A stretch of DNA of 64,000 nt from Streptomyces toyocaensis (GCF_000725125.1 NZ_JFCB01000002.1:62001-126000), one strand, 5' to 3'. Positions 8,479-17,331 are shown, counted from the first letter of the stretch. Notes: generated by a model from the sequence alone, not told the origin. Made by a program: numbers and translations.

Positions 8479-9648
8479 TCAGACCGGGACGTCCGTGAGA
8501 TCGCCGGGGCCGATCGTGGACGGTGTGGCGTGGCCCGACAGGGCGAGGGTGAGGTCGAGTTCGGCGAGCAGGCAACGGATCACGTGTTCGACGCCCGCCC
8601 GGCCGTCGAGTCCGAGCCCGTAGACGTACGGGCGCCCCAGCAGCACCGCCCGCGCACCGAGGGCGAGTGCCTTGAAGACGTCGTCCCCCGTGCGGACGCC
8701 GCTGTCGAACAGCACGGTGAGGCGGTCACCGACGGCCTCCGCCACGCCGGGCAGCGCGTCCGCCGCCGCGATCGCCCCGGCCACCTGACGGCCGCCGTGG
8801 TTGGACACCACCACGCCGTCCATTCCGGCGTCGGCGGCGAGCCGGGCGTCGTCGGGGTGGAGCACCCCCTTGAGCACGATCGGGCCGTCCCAGTTCTCCC
8901 GCAGGAACGCCAGGTCCGGCCATGACTTGGCGGGGTCGGCGAACATGCCGACGAAGTGCATCACCGCCGCGTTCGGGTCCTCGTGCACCGGTTTGGCCAG
9001 TCCCGCGAGGAACGCGGGGTCCGAGAAGTAGTTGGCGGTGCCCACGCCGTGCAGGAACGGCAGATAGGCCCGGTCGAGGTCGCGCGGGCGCCAGGACAGC
9101 AGGGGGGTGTCCAGCGTGACGACGAGCGCCGTGAACCCGGCGGCCCTCGCCCGGCCCAGGAAGCTCCGGGCCACCTCCACGTCCTTCGGCCAGTACAGCT
9201 GGAACCAGCGTTCCGCCCCGCCCATCGCCTCCGCGACCTGCTCCATCGGAGTGCTGGACGCGGAGGACAGGACGAACGGCACACCCTGCGCCGCGGCCGC
9301 GCGGGCGGCCGCGGACTCGGCGTCCGGATGCATGATCGACAGCACGCCGACCGGTGCCAGCGCCAGGGGCGCCGGCAGCGCACGGCCCAGCACCTCCACC
9401 GACAGATCGCGTTCGTGAACGTCCCGCAGCATGCGTGGCACGATCCGGCGCCGCTCGAACGCGGCCCGGTTGGCCCGCGCGGTGCTGCCGTCGCCCGCGC
9501 TGCCGGCGACGTACCCGACAGGACCGGGGCCGAGCCGCTGCTCGGTCAGCTCCTCCAGCCGGGTCAGATCGGTCGGCAGTCGCGGTACGGCACCCGTCAT
9601 CCCGTTCAGGTAGATCTCGTACTGGAAGTCGGCCCAGTGCTTCGCCAT
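8479..9648 (-). CDS. FMN-dependent alpha-hydroxy-acid oxidase, lactate 2-monooxygenase-like
   Basis: A 389-residue member of the FMN-dependent alpha-hydroxyacid oxidase family (lactate oxidase/monooxygenase, glycolate oxidase, LldD). These oxidise L-2-hydroxyacids such as lactate in the cytoplasm. The catalytic-base segment SNHGGRQ, the FMN-binding end (FDSGVRTGDDVFKALALGA, then LGRPYVYGL) and the substrate-site Tyr near the N-terminus (FQYEIYLNG) are all present. Length and the DFQYEIYLNGMTG opening fit the lactate 2-monooxygenase subgroup best. Start ATG 9648 matches the family N-terminus; an in-frame ATG at 9690 adds 14 unconserved residues. It stands alone, transcribed away from the SSI gene. 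Confidence 0.9.
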   Translation of the reverse strand: MAKHWADFQYEIYLNGMTGAVPRLPTDLTRLEELTEQRLGPGPVGYVAGSAGDGSTARANRAAFERRRIVPRMLRDVHERDLSVEVLGRALPAPLALAPVGVLSIMHPDAESAAARAAAAQGVPFVLSSASSTPMEQVAEAMGGAERWFQLYWPKDVEVARSFLGRARAAGFTALVVTLDTPLLSWRPRDLDRAYLPFLHGVGTANYFSDPAFLAGLAKPVHEDPNAAVMHFVGMFADPAKSWPDLAFLRENWDGPIVLKGVLHPDDARLAADAGMDGVVVSNHGGRQVAGAIAAADALPGVAEAVGDRLTVLFDSGVRTGDDVFKALALGARAVLLGRPYVYGLGLDGRAGVEHVIRCLLAELDLTLALSGHATPSTIGPGDLTDVPV

Positions 9649-10054
9649 ACGTCCCGCCCTGTCTCCTCGAACCGTCTCGTCCCGACGCATACTGGCCGGT
9701 ATGCGCGGGGCCCGTCCAGCGAGGGGCGACCGGCATGACCAAAGTGCGGGTGTTCCATGAACACAAGGGGACGTGGAGCGGTCTCCCTGCGGCAGATTCG
9801 GAATGTTTCAGGCCGTTTAAGCAGCAGCGGGTATTCGGCCATCCGGCACCTTCGCATATGCGACGACCGCCAGGTTGCAGGGCCGAGCCCTTGGCGCTCT
9901 GTCACTTCGCGCCACTGATTCAACACGCAAGGTTACTGAAACGTGCAGGGTCGATGTGAGTTTCCGCCGTGGACTCGGCAGACTCCGGCACGCCGGTTCG
10001 GCTCCACCGAGCACGGGCCGGCGACCCGTCGAACGAAGCGGAAGGATGCACACA
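9649..10054. other. Divergent promoter region between flavoenzyme and SSI genes
   Basis: This 406-bp stretch is clearly less GC-rich than its neighbours, especially 9780-9960, and must contain both divergent promoters. A small open frame at 9735-9959 has weak codon bias and I do not regard it as a gene. No clear operator palindrome was seen. Confidence 0.5.
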
Positions 10055-10489
10055 ATGCGGAACACCGCGCGCTGGGCCACCACCCTCGGCCTTACGGCCG
10101 CAGCCGTCTGCGCTCCCCTGTCGGGGGCGGCGCTGGCTGCTCCGGGAGATGCCCCGTCCGCGCTCTACGCCCCCTCGGCCCTGGTGCTCACCGTGGGCCA
10201 CGGCGACAGCGCCGCGACCGTCACGCCGGAACGCGCGGTCACCCTGACCTGTGCGCCCGGCCCCTCGGGCACCCACCCGGCCGCCGAGTCGGCCTGCGCG
10301 GACCTGAACGGTGTCGGCGGCGACCTCGACGCGCTGACGATGAGGGACGGCGTCTTCTGCACACAGCAGTACGACCCGGTGCTCGTCACCGTCGACGGGG
10401 TGTGGCAGGGACAGCGCGTCTCCTACGAACGGATCTTCTCCAACGCGTGCGTGATGAGTGCTCACGGTTCGAGCCTCTTCGCGTTCTGA
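10055..10489 (+). CDS. Secreted subtilisin inhibitor-like protein (SSI family), P1 glutamine
   Basis: A 144-residue protein with a Sec signal (MRNTARW, hydrophobic core, AALAAPG) followed by a mature part nearly collinear with Streptomyces subtilisin inhibitor ([63 protein letters not shown]). Four cysteines fit the two SSI disulfides. The reactive loop reads C-T-Q-Q-Y-D-P where classical SSI has C-P-M-V-Y-D-P, so P1 is Gln rather than the usual Met or Lys/Arg. SSI dimers block extracellular subtilisins and some S1 proteases; the P1 residue sets the target. ATG 10055 is nine bases after GGAAGGA and is preferred to the ATG at 10046. Confidence 0.93.
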   Translation: MRNTARWATTLGLTAAAVCAPLSGAALAAPGDAPSALYAPSALVLTVGHGDSAATVTPERAVTLTCAPGPSGTHPAAESACADLNGVGGDLDALTMRDGVFCTQQYDPVLVTVDGVWQGQRVSYERIFSNACVMSAHGSSLFAF

Positions 10490-10577
10490 GACCGGGATCG
10501 CACGGTTCCCGTGACCGCGCGGCGGCCCGCAGACTTGGGGAGTGCGAGCCCCCTCGCGGAACGTGCGATCCCTGCAA

Positions 10578-10616
10578 GGAGGCCGACGGGCGGAGTGGGG
10601 CCGCCCGCCGGCCTCC
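10578..10616. terminator. Bidirectional terminator between SSI and CDGSH genes
   Basis: A 16-bp stem with one mismatch (10578-10593 against 10601-10616) and a 7-base loop lies between two convergent genes. It can serve the SSI gene and the minus-strand operon. Confidence 0.7.
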
Positions 10617-10643
10617 GGGCGCTTCAGGGAGGACCGTGCGTCC

Positions 10644-10841
10644 TCACGCCCGGTCCCGGTGACTGGTGTCGCACCACGGATGGCGCCTGCTGCGGCGACA
10701 GGTGCACAGGGCCACACGGAAGCGGTCGGAGGACACCACCGTCCCGTCCTCCAGTTCCACCTCCACCGGCCCCTCCAGCAGCAGCGGCCCCTTGCGCTGC
10801 ACGGTGACGCGTCGCGGGGCGTCAGACGGGGAGTTCGGCAC
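10644..10841 (-). CDS. Small CDGSH-type iron-sulfur protein
   Basis: A 65-residue protein with C-T-C-R-R-S-R-R-H-P-W-C-D-T-S-H, matching the CDGSH signature C-x-C-x2-(S/T)-x3-P-x-C-D-G-(S/A/T)-H except that Gly is Thr. The three Cys and one His that bind a 2Fe-2S cluster are intact. The preceding region (VTVQRKGPLLLEGPVEVELEDG) matches the short actinobacterial CDGSH proteins. Its role is probably redox or cluster handling. The start overlaps the end of the upstream methyltransferase gene by 20 bases, so the two are likely translated together. Confidence 0.85.
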   Translation of the reverse strand: MPNSPSDAPRRVTVQRKGPLLLEGPVEVELEDGTVVSSDRFRVALCTCRRSRRHPWCDTSHRDRA

Positions 10842-11517
10842 GGACCACCACCAGCTCTTCCTCGTTGTCCGCCGCGGGCAACAGCCCCCGCTCCCGCAGC
10901 CACACCTCCCGGTCCCGCAGTACCGGACCGAACGCGATGCGCCGGCGCCGGGTCACCGCGGCCTTCATCCCGGCCGTCCGCAGCCGGCCGAGCGTCTGCT
11001 CGGGACCGCTGAGCGCGGACTGCACGAGCAGCACCACACCGCCGGGCCGCAGCAGCGCCGGGGCCTCCCGGCAGATCCGGTCCAGTACGAGCCGCCCGTC
11101 ACCGCCCGCGTCCCAGGCCCGGGCGGCGCCGCGCGGCCGCCCGCGCCCGTCGGGGGCCGGAACGTACGGGGGATTGGCGAGAATCAGGTCGAAGGACCGG
11201 CCCCGCACCGGATCGAACAGGTTCCCCTGCCGGACCCGGACGGGCACGCCGGCCCGCAGCGCGTTCAGCCGCGTCGCGCACACCGCGCGCCACGACACGT
11301 CGACCGCGGTCACGCGGCTGCCGCGCCGGGCGGCGGTCACGGCCAGCGCGCCTGACCCGGTTCCCACGTCGAGCACGTCCGCACCCGGCGGGACGGGCTC
11401 CTCGACCAGGGCGCCGGCCAGCAGTTCGGTGTCCTCTTGAGGCGCGTACACGCCCGGCGGTACGAGTGATTTCACAGACCGCCGAGTACCCCCGTGCTCA
11501 GGAGGTATGGGTGACAT
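10822..11517 (-). CDS. HemK2/MTQ2-type SAM-dependent methyltransferase
   Basis: A 231-residue class I methyltransferase. The SAM motif is VLDVGTGSGALAV (about 48-60), the acidic motif II is TAVDVS, and the N6/N5-methyltransferase signature is ANPPYVPAP (about 114-122). The YAPQEDTELL opening is typical of HemK2/MTQ2 proteins, which methylate glutamine of release factors in eukaryotes and archaea; the bacterial substrate is unknown. It overlaps the upstream gene by about 20 bases and the CDGSH gene downstream, forming a three-gene minus-strand operon. A GTG at 11475, just before the conserved region, is an alternative start without overlap. Confidence 0.85.
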   Translation of the reverse strand: MSPIPPEHGGTRRSVKSLVPPGVYAPQEDTELLAGALVEEPVPPGADVLDVGTGSGALAVTAARRGSRVTAVDVSWRAVCATRLNALRAGVPVRVRQGNLFDPVRGRSFDLILANPPYVPAPDGRGRPRGAARAWDAGGDGRLVLDRICREAPALLRPGGVVLLVQSALSGPEQTLGRLRTAGMKAAVTRRRRIAFGPVLRDREVWLRERGLLPAADNEEELVVVRAELPV

Positions 11518-12511
11518 CCTGAGGCAGGGGCGTGCGCAGACAGGAACGCCCCGCCCGCCAGTCGGCGAGCAGCCGGTCGCCGAGCAGGTCCTCGGTGAAC
11601 ACCGTGGCGTCGACGCCGAAGGCGATGTCCCGTTCGAGGTGCGGCTCGTCCTCCAGCAGACCGCCGATGACGTCGTGGCGCACCACCTGCTCGTGCACCG
11701 CGTCCGCCTCCACGTGCTCGTCGTAGAAGTGTTCGGCCGCGGGGCCCGCGCCCGTGCGGCGCATCGCCTCCGCGAGCCGCCGGGAACCGGGCGAGGAGGT
11801 GATCTCGACCGTCGCGAAGTGGCCCACCAGCGCTCCCCTGAGGGCGCGGTGCAGACCGAAGAGCGACATGAGGTTCACCGTGACGAGGACCTCGGCGCGG
11901 GCGGCGTCGAGATAACGGCCGTACGTGGTGTCCAGGCCCAGGTCGGTCATCAGCTCGGCGAACAGGTGGGCATGCACCCGGTCGGCCCGGCCGCCGCCGT
12001 ACTCGTCGAACTCCACCGCCGCCATCGCCGCCTTGGCCCGTCCCCGCAGCCGCGGCAGCACCCAGGCGTGCGGGTCGGCCTCCTTCAGGTGGTACAGGGA
12101 CCGCAGGGCGGCGTACTCGCGCAACTGCCACAGCTCGCCCTTGTCGCGCAGGAAGTGACTGACACCCGTGCCGTCCACCGGTTCCACCAGGAGTCCGGCG
12201 AGCGCGTCCTCGACGCTGTCGTGGCGCCGGGCGTCCGCACGGAGAGCGCCGAGGAAGCGCTCCTCCAGGGCGGCGCGGGTGCGCAGCAGCGCGGGGTCCC
12301 ATTCGAGGTCGGGGGACACGCCCGCGAACCCGCGGTAGTGCAGTTCGTAGCAGAGGTACAGGGCGAGCTGGAGGTCGTCGCCGTACACCGGGGCGGCCGC
12401 GACGTCCCGCTCGGCGGGCAGCGGGCCGTCGCCCCGCAGATGGTTCTCCACGGCCAGGCTGAGGGGGCCGCGCGGTGCGGGCAGAAGGGGTTCCGATCGG
12501 GGGTGGTCCAT
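11498..12511 (-). CDS. Iron-containing redox enzyme family protein (heme-oxygenase-like fold)
   Basis: A 337-residue, mostly helical protein resembling the haem-oxygenase-like PF14518 group of iron-containing redox enzymes. Visible features are the YELHYRGFAGVSPDLEWDP segment, the GVSHFLRDKGELWQLREYAALRSLYHLKEADPHAW region split by acidic/His clusters, a FDEYGGGRAD motif, and the later E-H-x2-x3-D-E-H helix (AEHFYDEHVEADAVHEQVV). The repeated E/H helices could bind a di-iron centre. The substrate cannot be read from sequence. It is first in the minus-strand operon with the HemK2-type and CDGSH genes and is divergent from the flavodoxin-family gene at 12591. Confidence 0.75.
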   Translation of the reverse strand: MDHPRSEPLLPAPRGPLSLAVENHLRGDGPLPAERDVAAAPVYGDDLQLALYLCYELHYRGFAGVSPDLEWDPALLRTRAALEERFLGALRADARRHDSVEDALAGLLVEPVDGTGVSHFLRDKGELWQLREYAALRSLYHLKEADPHAWVLPRLRGRAKAAMAAVEFDEYGGGRADRVHAHLFAELMTDLGLDTTYGRYLDAARAEVLVTVNLMSLFGLHRALRGALVGHFATVEITSSPGSRRLAEAMRRTGAGPAAEHFYDEHVEADAVHEQVVRHDVIGGLLEDEPHLERDIAFGVDATVFTEDLLGDRLLADWRAGRSCLRTPLPQDVTHTS

Positions 12512-12590
12512 GGGGCCCGGGTACCCGGACGGCGCACGGGCACCCCTGCTCGCGTGGCACCGGGCCGCCGACGGGGTACCCCATGACACC

Positions 12591-13199
12591 ATGAAGGCAT
12601 TAGTGATCAACTGCACCCTCAAGAAGTCACCCGAGACCTCCAACACCGAGGCACTGTTCCGGACCGTCACCGAGGAGCTGGAGAAGGAGGGCGTCGAGGT
12701 CGGCGTCGTCCGCGCGGTCGACCTGGACATCGCTCCGGGCGTGGTCAGCGAGGCCGTGCACGAGGGCGACGACTGGCCGGACGTGCACGCGCGACTGCTG
12801 GAGAGCGAGATCCTCGTCATCGCGACACCGACCTGGCTCGGACAGCCGTCGTCGGTCAGCAAGCGGGTCCTGGAGCGGATGGACGCCATGTTGTCCGAGA
12901 CGGACGACCAGGGCCGGCCCGTCGCCTACAACCGGGTCGCCGGCGTGGTGGTCACCGGCAACGAGGACGGTGCGCACCACGTCATCAGCGAGATCACCGG
13001 CGGTCTGCAGGACATCGGCTACACCATCCCCGGCCAGGCGTGGACCTACTGGAACCAGGGCCCCGGCCCTGGACCGAGCTTCCTCTAGGGCGGGAGCGGC
13101 CACGACTGGTCCCGCAAGACGGGGCGTGCCATGGCCGCCAACCTGCTGGGCGTGGCACGGGCCCTCGAGGCCAGGCCGCTGGGCCCGCCACCCCCGTAG
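12591..13199 (+). pseudogene. Flavodoxin-family NAD(P)H-dependent oxidoreductase with in-frame amber codon
   Basis: From ATG 12591 the frame reads an FMN-reductase/flavodoxin-like protein (KALVINCTLKKSPETSNTE phosphate-binding loop; EILVIATPTWLGQPSS; YNRVAGVVVTGNEDGAHH). It meets TAG at 13086-13088 after 165 residues. The same frame stays open to the stop at 13197 and reads sequence with good third-position GC that looks like the missing family C-terminus (HDWSRKTGRAMAANLLGVAR). This suggests a recent nonsense mutation from a 202-residue protein, or readthrough. The shortened product keeps the FMN-binding core but lacks the last helix, so activity is doubtful. Confidence 0.7.
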
Positions 13200-13212
13200 G
13201 AGGAGGCAGGGC

Positions 13213-13392
13213 TCATCCCTCGCCCTCGGATTCCTCCTGCGCCCGTGCGTTGGGCGTGATGGCCTCGCCGGCCTCACCGCGGTGCCGGCGGCTGTCGGGA
13301 GAGTCATGGGTGCGGCGCGCGGCCTCCTCGGCCTCGCTCAGCACCTCCTCGACGGCCGTCTCGGGCTTCTTTCCGTCGTCCTGCCGGGACAC
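13213..13392 (-). CDS. Small hydrophilic protein of unknown function
   Basis: A 59-residue, strongly charged protein starting at GTG 13392 with AAGGGAG seven bases upstream. It has an acidic helix (ETAVEEVLSEAEEAARR) and an acidic tail and no Cys or hydrophobic segment. It is probably disordered or a short coiled coil. It lies downstream of the Ppx/GppA gene on the same strand, so co-transcription is possible. I do not recognise a family. Confidence 0.55.
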   Translation of the reverse strand: MSRQDDGKKPETAVEEVLSEAEEAARRTHDSPDSRRHRGEAGEAITPNARAQEESEGEG

Positions 13393-13420
13393 GGGGTCTC
13401 CCTTCGTCGTGCGTTTCCGG

Positions 13421-14431
13421 TCAGCCGCGCGCGCCCGCGACGCGCAGGGGCACGGGGTCGTCGGCGGCCGTCTCCTTCTCGTTGAGGCGGGTGATCTCCG
13501 CCCACCAGGACGGACCCTCCTCGATGTGGCGCAACAGCACCCCCTCACGCAGCGCCCACGGGCAGATCGTCACCGTCCGCAGCCCGGTCAGCTTCATCGC
13601 CGTGTGGGCCACGACCGCGCCCGCCAGGCTCTGCACCGAGCGCGGTGCGGAGATGCCGGGCAGCCGGGCGCGCTCGGACGCGGGCAGGGCGGCCAGGCGG
13701 TCGATCGCCACGCGCAGGTCGCCGCTGGAGAGCTCGCGCTCCACGAACGGTCCGTGCCGGCCGGGAGCCGCGCCGCACAGCCGCCCCAGCTGCTGGAAGG
13801 TGCGGGAGGTGGCGACCGCCGTGCGCGGTCCCTCCCAGCGGATCCGCGCCGCCGCGTCCCGCAGCTGGTGACGCACGCGGCGGCGCAGCGCCCGCACCCG
13901 CTCCAGCGACGGAGGGTCCTCGTCCTCGAAGTACTCGTGCGTCAGCCGGGCCGCGCCCAGCGGCAGCGAGGCCGCGAAGTCGGGCAGCCTGCCGCGCCCG
14001 AAGGCGACCTCCAGCGACCCCCCGCCGATGTCCAGCAGCGCCAGCGGCCCGCAGCGCCAGCCCATCCAGCGGCGTGCGGCGAGGAACGTGAGTTCCGCCT
14101 CGACCTCGCCCGGCAGGGTGCACAGATCGACGCCCGTGCGCTCCCGGACCGTGCGCAGCACCGCCTGCCGGTTGGGGGCCCCGCGCACCACGGCCGTGGC
14201 GAAGGCCACCGGCCCCGACGCGCCCCAGCGCGTGGCGGTCCTGTCCGCCGCGGCCACGGCCTCCACCAGGTCCTCCACGGCCCGCTCCGGGACCGGCCCG
14301 CCCGGCGTGACCTGTTCGGACAGCCTGAGCCGCCACTTGGACGTGTGGACCGGCAGCGGCGCACCGCCCTCCGTGTCCGACACGACGAGTCTGACGGTCT
14401 TCGATCCGACGTCCACCACGCTGGTTCGCAT
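13421..14431 (-). CDS. Ppx/GppA family phosphatase
   Basis: A 336-residue member of the ASKHA-fold exopolyphosphatase/guanosine pentaphosphatase family. The N-terminal phosphate loop is VVDVGSKTVRLVVSD; the second glycine-rich motif is LLDIGGGSLEV (about 138-148); residues such as TATRWGASGPVAFATAVVR and the central E-V-E-A-E-L-T-F match the family. It lacks the C-terminal HD region of Escherichia coli Ppx, like the two short actinobacterial Ppx paralogues. It would degrade polyphosphate or pppGpp. Start ATG 14431 gives the family N-terminus; an upstream start at 14464 is less likely. Confidence 0.88.
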   Translation of the reverse strand: MRTSVVDVGSKTVRLVVSDTEGGAPLPVHTSKWRLRLSEQVTPGGPVPERAVEDLVEAVAAADRTATRWGASGPVAFATAVVRGAPNRQAVLRTVRERTGVDLCTLPGEVEAELTFLAARRWMGWRCGPLALLDIGGGSLEVAFGRGRLPDFAASLPLGAARLTHEYFEDEDPPSLERVRALRRRVRHQLRDAAARIRWEGPRTAVATSRTFQQLGRLCGAAPGRHGPFVERELSSGDLRVAIDRLAALPASERARLPGISAPRSVQSLAGAVVAHTAMKLTGLRTVTICPWALREGVLLRHIEEGPSWWAEITRLNEKETAADDPVPLRVAGARG

Positions 14432-14471
14432 GGCACGTGGGTACCCAATTACCGCGTGGATCAACGGACCG

Positions 14472-14486
14472 GCCGCCCGGGGCGGC
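14472..14486 (-). terminator. Short hairpin after the exporter operon
   Basis: GCCGCC-CGG-GGCGGC lies just past the stop of the last exporter gene and before the Ppx start. It could end the export operon, though the stem is only 6 bp. Confidence 0.4.
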
Positions 14487-14504
14487 GAAGACGCGCCACG
14501 GGCC

Positions 14505-17330
14505 TCACGCGAGCTGCCGCCGCACGAGCTCGTGCAGCCGCCCGCCGGTGTCGGCGAGCAGCCGGGCGGGCGGGCCCTGCTGGACCACCTTGCCGCCCTC
14601 CATCACGATCACCCGGTCCGCGTCCAGGACCGTCGACAGCCGGTGCGCGATGACGACACGTGTCGCCTCCAGCGCCTTGGTGCTCTCGATCACCGTGCGC
14701 TGCGTCTCGTTGTCCAGGGCACTGGTCGCCTCGTCGAAGAAGAGGATCCGCGGCCGGCGGATCAGCGCCTGGGCGATCATCAGGCGCTGGCGCTGGCCGC
14801 CGGAGACCGCACCACTGCCGGACACCAGGGTGTGCAGCCCCATCGGCATCCGCCGGATGTCGTCGGCCAGCCCCGCCATCTCCGCCGCCGCCATCGCCTC
14901 CTCCGGCGTGTACGGCTCCGTCCCGCAGATGACGTCCAGGACGGACCCGGTGAACGGCTGCGCGTGCTGGAGCACCACACCGCACTGCCGGCGCACCGCC
15001 GACTGGTCGAGCGCGGCCAGATCCTGGCCGTCGTACAGCACACCGCCCGACACCGGCCGGTCGAAGCCGATCAGCAGCCGCAGCAGCGTGGACTTGCCGC
15101 AGCCGCTCGGACCGACCACCGCCACGAACTCGCCCGGCCGCACCTCGAAGGACACGTCGTCCAGGACCAGCGGCCCGTCGTCCGAGTAGCGGAACGACAG
15201 CCGCCGCGCCTCGATCGCCCCGGACAACGGGCCCGGCCGGGTGCTCGCCGCGCGCACCTCAGGGGTGGCGTCCAGCACCGGCCTGATCTGCTCGAACAGC
15301 GGAAGCGCCGCCACCGCGGAGACGAACGCGCCGGTCAGCTGGGTGACCGAGGTCAGCACCATCGTCACCGACGTGCTGAAGGTGAGGAACTCCGCCGCCG
15401 TCATCGAGCCGCGCGCCGGTCCCGCCAGCAGCATGAACATCGCCAGCGTGCACAGCGGCAGGTAGACCGCGCCCAGGACCGCCGTCAGGTTCCTGATCCG
15501 GCCGGCCTTCTGCTGGAGCTCACGGCTGCGGGCGAACTCCGACGCCCAGGCGGCGTACGCGTAGTTCTCCGCCGCCGCCACCCGCAGCTTCGGAAGACCG
15601 CGCAAGGTCTGGAAGGCCTGGTTGTTCAGCTTGTTGGTGAGCACCACCAGGCGCCGCTGCCAGCGCACCTGCCACAGCCCGAGCCCGAGGAACACGCCCG
15701 CGACGACGACCAGCATCCCGATCGCGGCCAGCGCCATCGGCACGCTGAACCACAGCAGCAGCGCCAGGTTCACCGCCCCCACGGTGACCGACTGGGCCAC
15801 CGTGGGGCCCACCCCGGCCAGCAGCCGGCGGACGGCGCTGATACCCATGGCCGCGCTCGCCAGCTCACCGGTGGAGCGCTCGGTGAAGAACCGGGTCGGC
15901 AGCCGCAGTAGCCTGTCCCACACCGCCGGCTGGAGCGTGGCCTCCACCCGGCCCTCGAGGCGCAGCAGGGTGAGGTTCTGCAGCAGCATGAAGGCGGCCG
16001 CCACCACACTGCCGAGGATCACCGCGAGACACACCTGCACGATCAGCCCGGTCTGCGCCTTCGGCACGAACTCGCCGAGGACCTTCCCGGTCGCGAGGGG
16101 CACCAGGGCCCCGACGGCCACCGTCACCAGACCGCTCAGCAGCAGCCCGGTCAGATCACCCCGCGTTCCCGTCATGCAGAACCGCATCAGCCGCAGCGGG
16201 CCCAGGCGCCGCTCGGGCAGGGGGCGGTAGAGCATCACCGCGCGGGGCTCGAACTCCTCGGCGTTCGCCCTCTCGACCGGGGTCTCCCTGCCGGTCGAGG
16301 GATGCACCGCCACGTATCCGCCGCGCCGCCACAGCAGTGCCACGGGCGCACCCGACAGGGCCCGGTGCCCCACCAGTGGACCGACGTCCTCCCGCCACCA
16401 GCGGCCGGTCAGGCGCACGACACGGGTGCGCACCCGGGACGCCAGGGCGATCCGCTCGACCGGATCGAGCCGGTCCCCGCCGGTACCGGACTGCGCGGGC
16501 GCGGCGAGCGTGATCCCGGCCGTCCGCGCCACCAGCGTGCAGGCCGCGTACGTGGCGTCCGCGTCGGCCGCCGTCGTGCGCTGCCCACGCCGCTCGCCGA
16601 TCGCGGCGAGCAGGGTCCGGTCGGCCTGTGCGCGGACCGCCTCACCGGCCCGGATGCCCTCGGCGGTCCGCGTCTCGTGGGTCTGCTCCAGTTGCTCGAT
16701 CCACCGGTCCAGCGTGGTCATCAGCCGGTACTGCTGGTCGACCATGCTCTGCCACAGTGCCGGGTCCATCAGCAGGTCGGCCGCCGCCTCCGCTCCGTAC
16801 AGCGCGCCGTACTGCACGCTGCCCGGCGGCACCTGCATCCAGAACACGTCGTCGTCCGTGGGGGCCGCGGCCCCTTCCGCGGCCATCGGCGCCTGGAACA
16901 GGACGGACAGGCTCCGTCCCACGCCCAGCGCGAGCGCGTACTCCAGCGGGCTCGTCGTCGGCGGTACGTACTGCGGGTTGCCGTACTCGTCGTACGACCA
17001 GGTCTGGGTGCTCGCCGGCTGGTACAGCTCGCGCAGCCCGATGCGGTGCACCACGCAGTCCCGCAGCGGACGCGCCACCAGCGTGTGCGCCGGGCCGGCC
17101 ACCGGGCCCGGCACCAGCGAGCCCGCCTCCAGCCGGCCCAGGTGGTGCCAGTGGCCCTGTTGCCCGGCGTCCACCGCGAAGAGGTCCACGGCACCGGACG
17201 CGATCAGCCACAGCACCTGCGGCCCCTCCAGGTCCAGCCGGGCGAACCCGGAACAGTCGACCGGTGTGCCCAGCGACCCCAGCGCGCCCAGGACGAGGTC
17301 ACCGTCCCGCCCCTCGTGCACGGCCGTCAT
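14505..17330 (-). CDS. NHLM-type bacteriocin export ABC transporter, second permease/ATPase
   Basis: A 941-residue ABC protein of the NHLM/NHLP export system (TIGR03797-like). Residues 1-about 330 form the large non-transport N-terminal region typical of this subunit, which carries a cyclic-nucleotide-binding-like fold in relatives. A six-helix ABC membrane domain follows (about 400-680) and a nucleotide-binding domain about 700-930, with Walker A GPSGCGKST, signature SGGQRQRL, Walker B RILFFDEAT and the H-loop IAHRLST. It has no C39 peptidase, unlike its upstream partner. Its ATG is one base from the stop of the C39 exporter gene. The pair likely assembles with the HlyD-like adaptor to export the peptide encoded at 20469-20684. 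Confidence 0.93.
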   Translation of the reverse strand: MTAVHEGRDGDLVLGALGSLGTPVDCSGFARLDLEGPQVLWLIASGAVDLFAVDAGQQGHWHHLGRLEAGSLVPGPVAGPAHTLVARPLRDCVVHRIGLRELYQPASTQTWSYDEYGNPQYVPPTTSPLEYALALGVGRSLSVLFQAPMAAEGAAAPTDDDVFWMQVPPGSVQYGALYGAEAAADLLMDPALWQSMVDQQYRLMTTLDRWIEQLEQTHETRTAEGIRAGEAVRAQADRTLLAAIGERRGQRTTAADADATYAACTLVARTAGITLAAPAQSGTGGDRLDPVERIALASRVRTRVVRLTGRWWREDVGPLVGHRALSGAPVALLWRRGGYVAVHPSTGRETPVERANAEEFEPRAVMLYRPLPERRLGPLRLMRFCMTGTRGDLTGLLLSGLVTVAVGALVPLATGKVLGEFVPKAQTGLIVQVCLAVILGSVVAAAFMLLQNLTLLRLEGRVEATLQPAVWDRLLRLPTRFFTERSTGELASAAMGISAVRRLLAGVGPTVAQSVTVGAVNLALLLWFSVPMALAAIGMLVVVAGVFLGLGLWQVRWQRRLVVLTNKLNNQAFQTLRGLPKLRVAAAENYAYAAWASEFARSRELQQKAGRIRNLTAVLGAVYLPLCTLAMFMLLAGPARGSMTAAEFLTFSTSVTMVLTSVTQLTGAFVSAVAALPLFEQIRPVLDATPEVRAASTRPGPLSGAIEARRLSFRYSDDGPLVLDDVSFEVRPGEFVAVVGPSGCGKSTLLRLLIGFDRPVSGGVLYDGQDLAALDQSAVRRQCGVVLQHAQPFTGSVLDVICGTEPYTPEEAMAAAEMAGLADDIRRMPMGLHTLVSGSGAVSGGQRQRLMIAQALIRRPRILFFDEATSALDNETQRTVIESTKALEATRVVIAHRLSTVLDADRVIVMEGGKVVQQGPPARLLADTGGRLHELVRRQLA

Positions 17331-17331
17331 C

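Noticed and set aside
9735..9959. Small plus-strand frame starting at ATG 9735 with GAGGGGCG upstream
   Set aside because: Third-position GC is low and the translation has no family features; the region is better explained as a divergent promoter.
14028..15911. Long open frames opposite the exporter genes (also near 16302-18013 and 18040-19338)
   Set aside because: Arg/His/Gln-rich compositional artefacts of GC-rich antisense DNA; the minus strand carries clear ABC domains.
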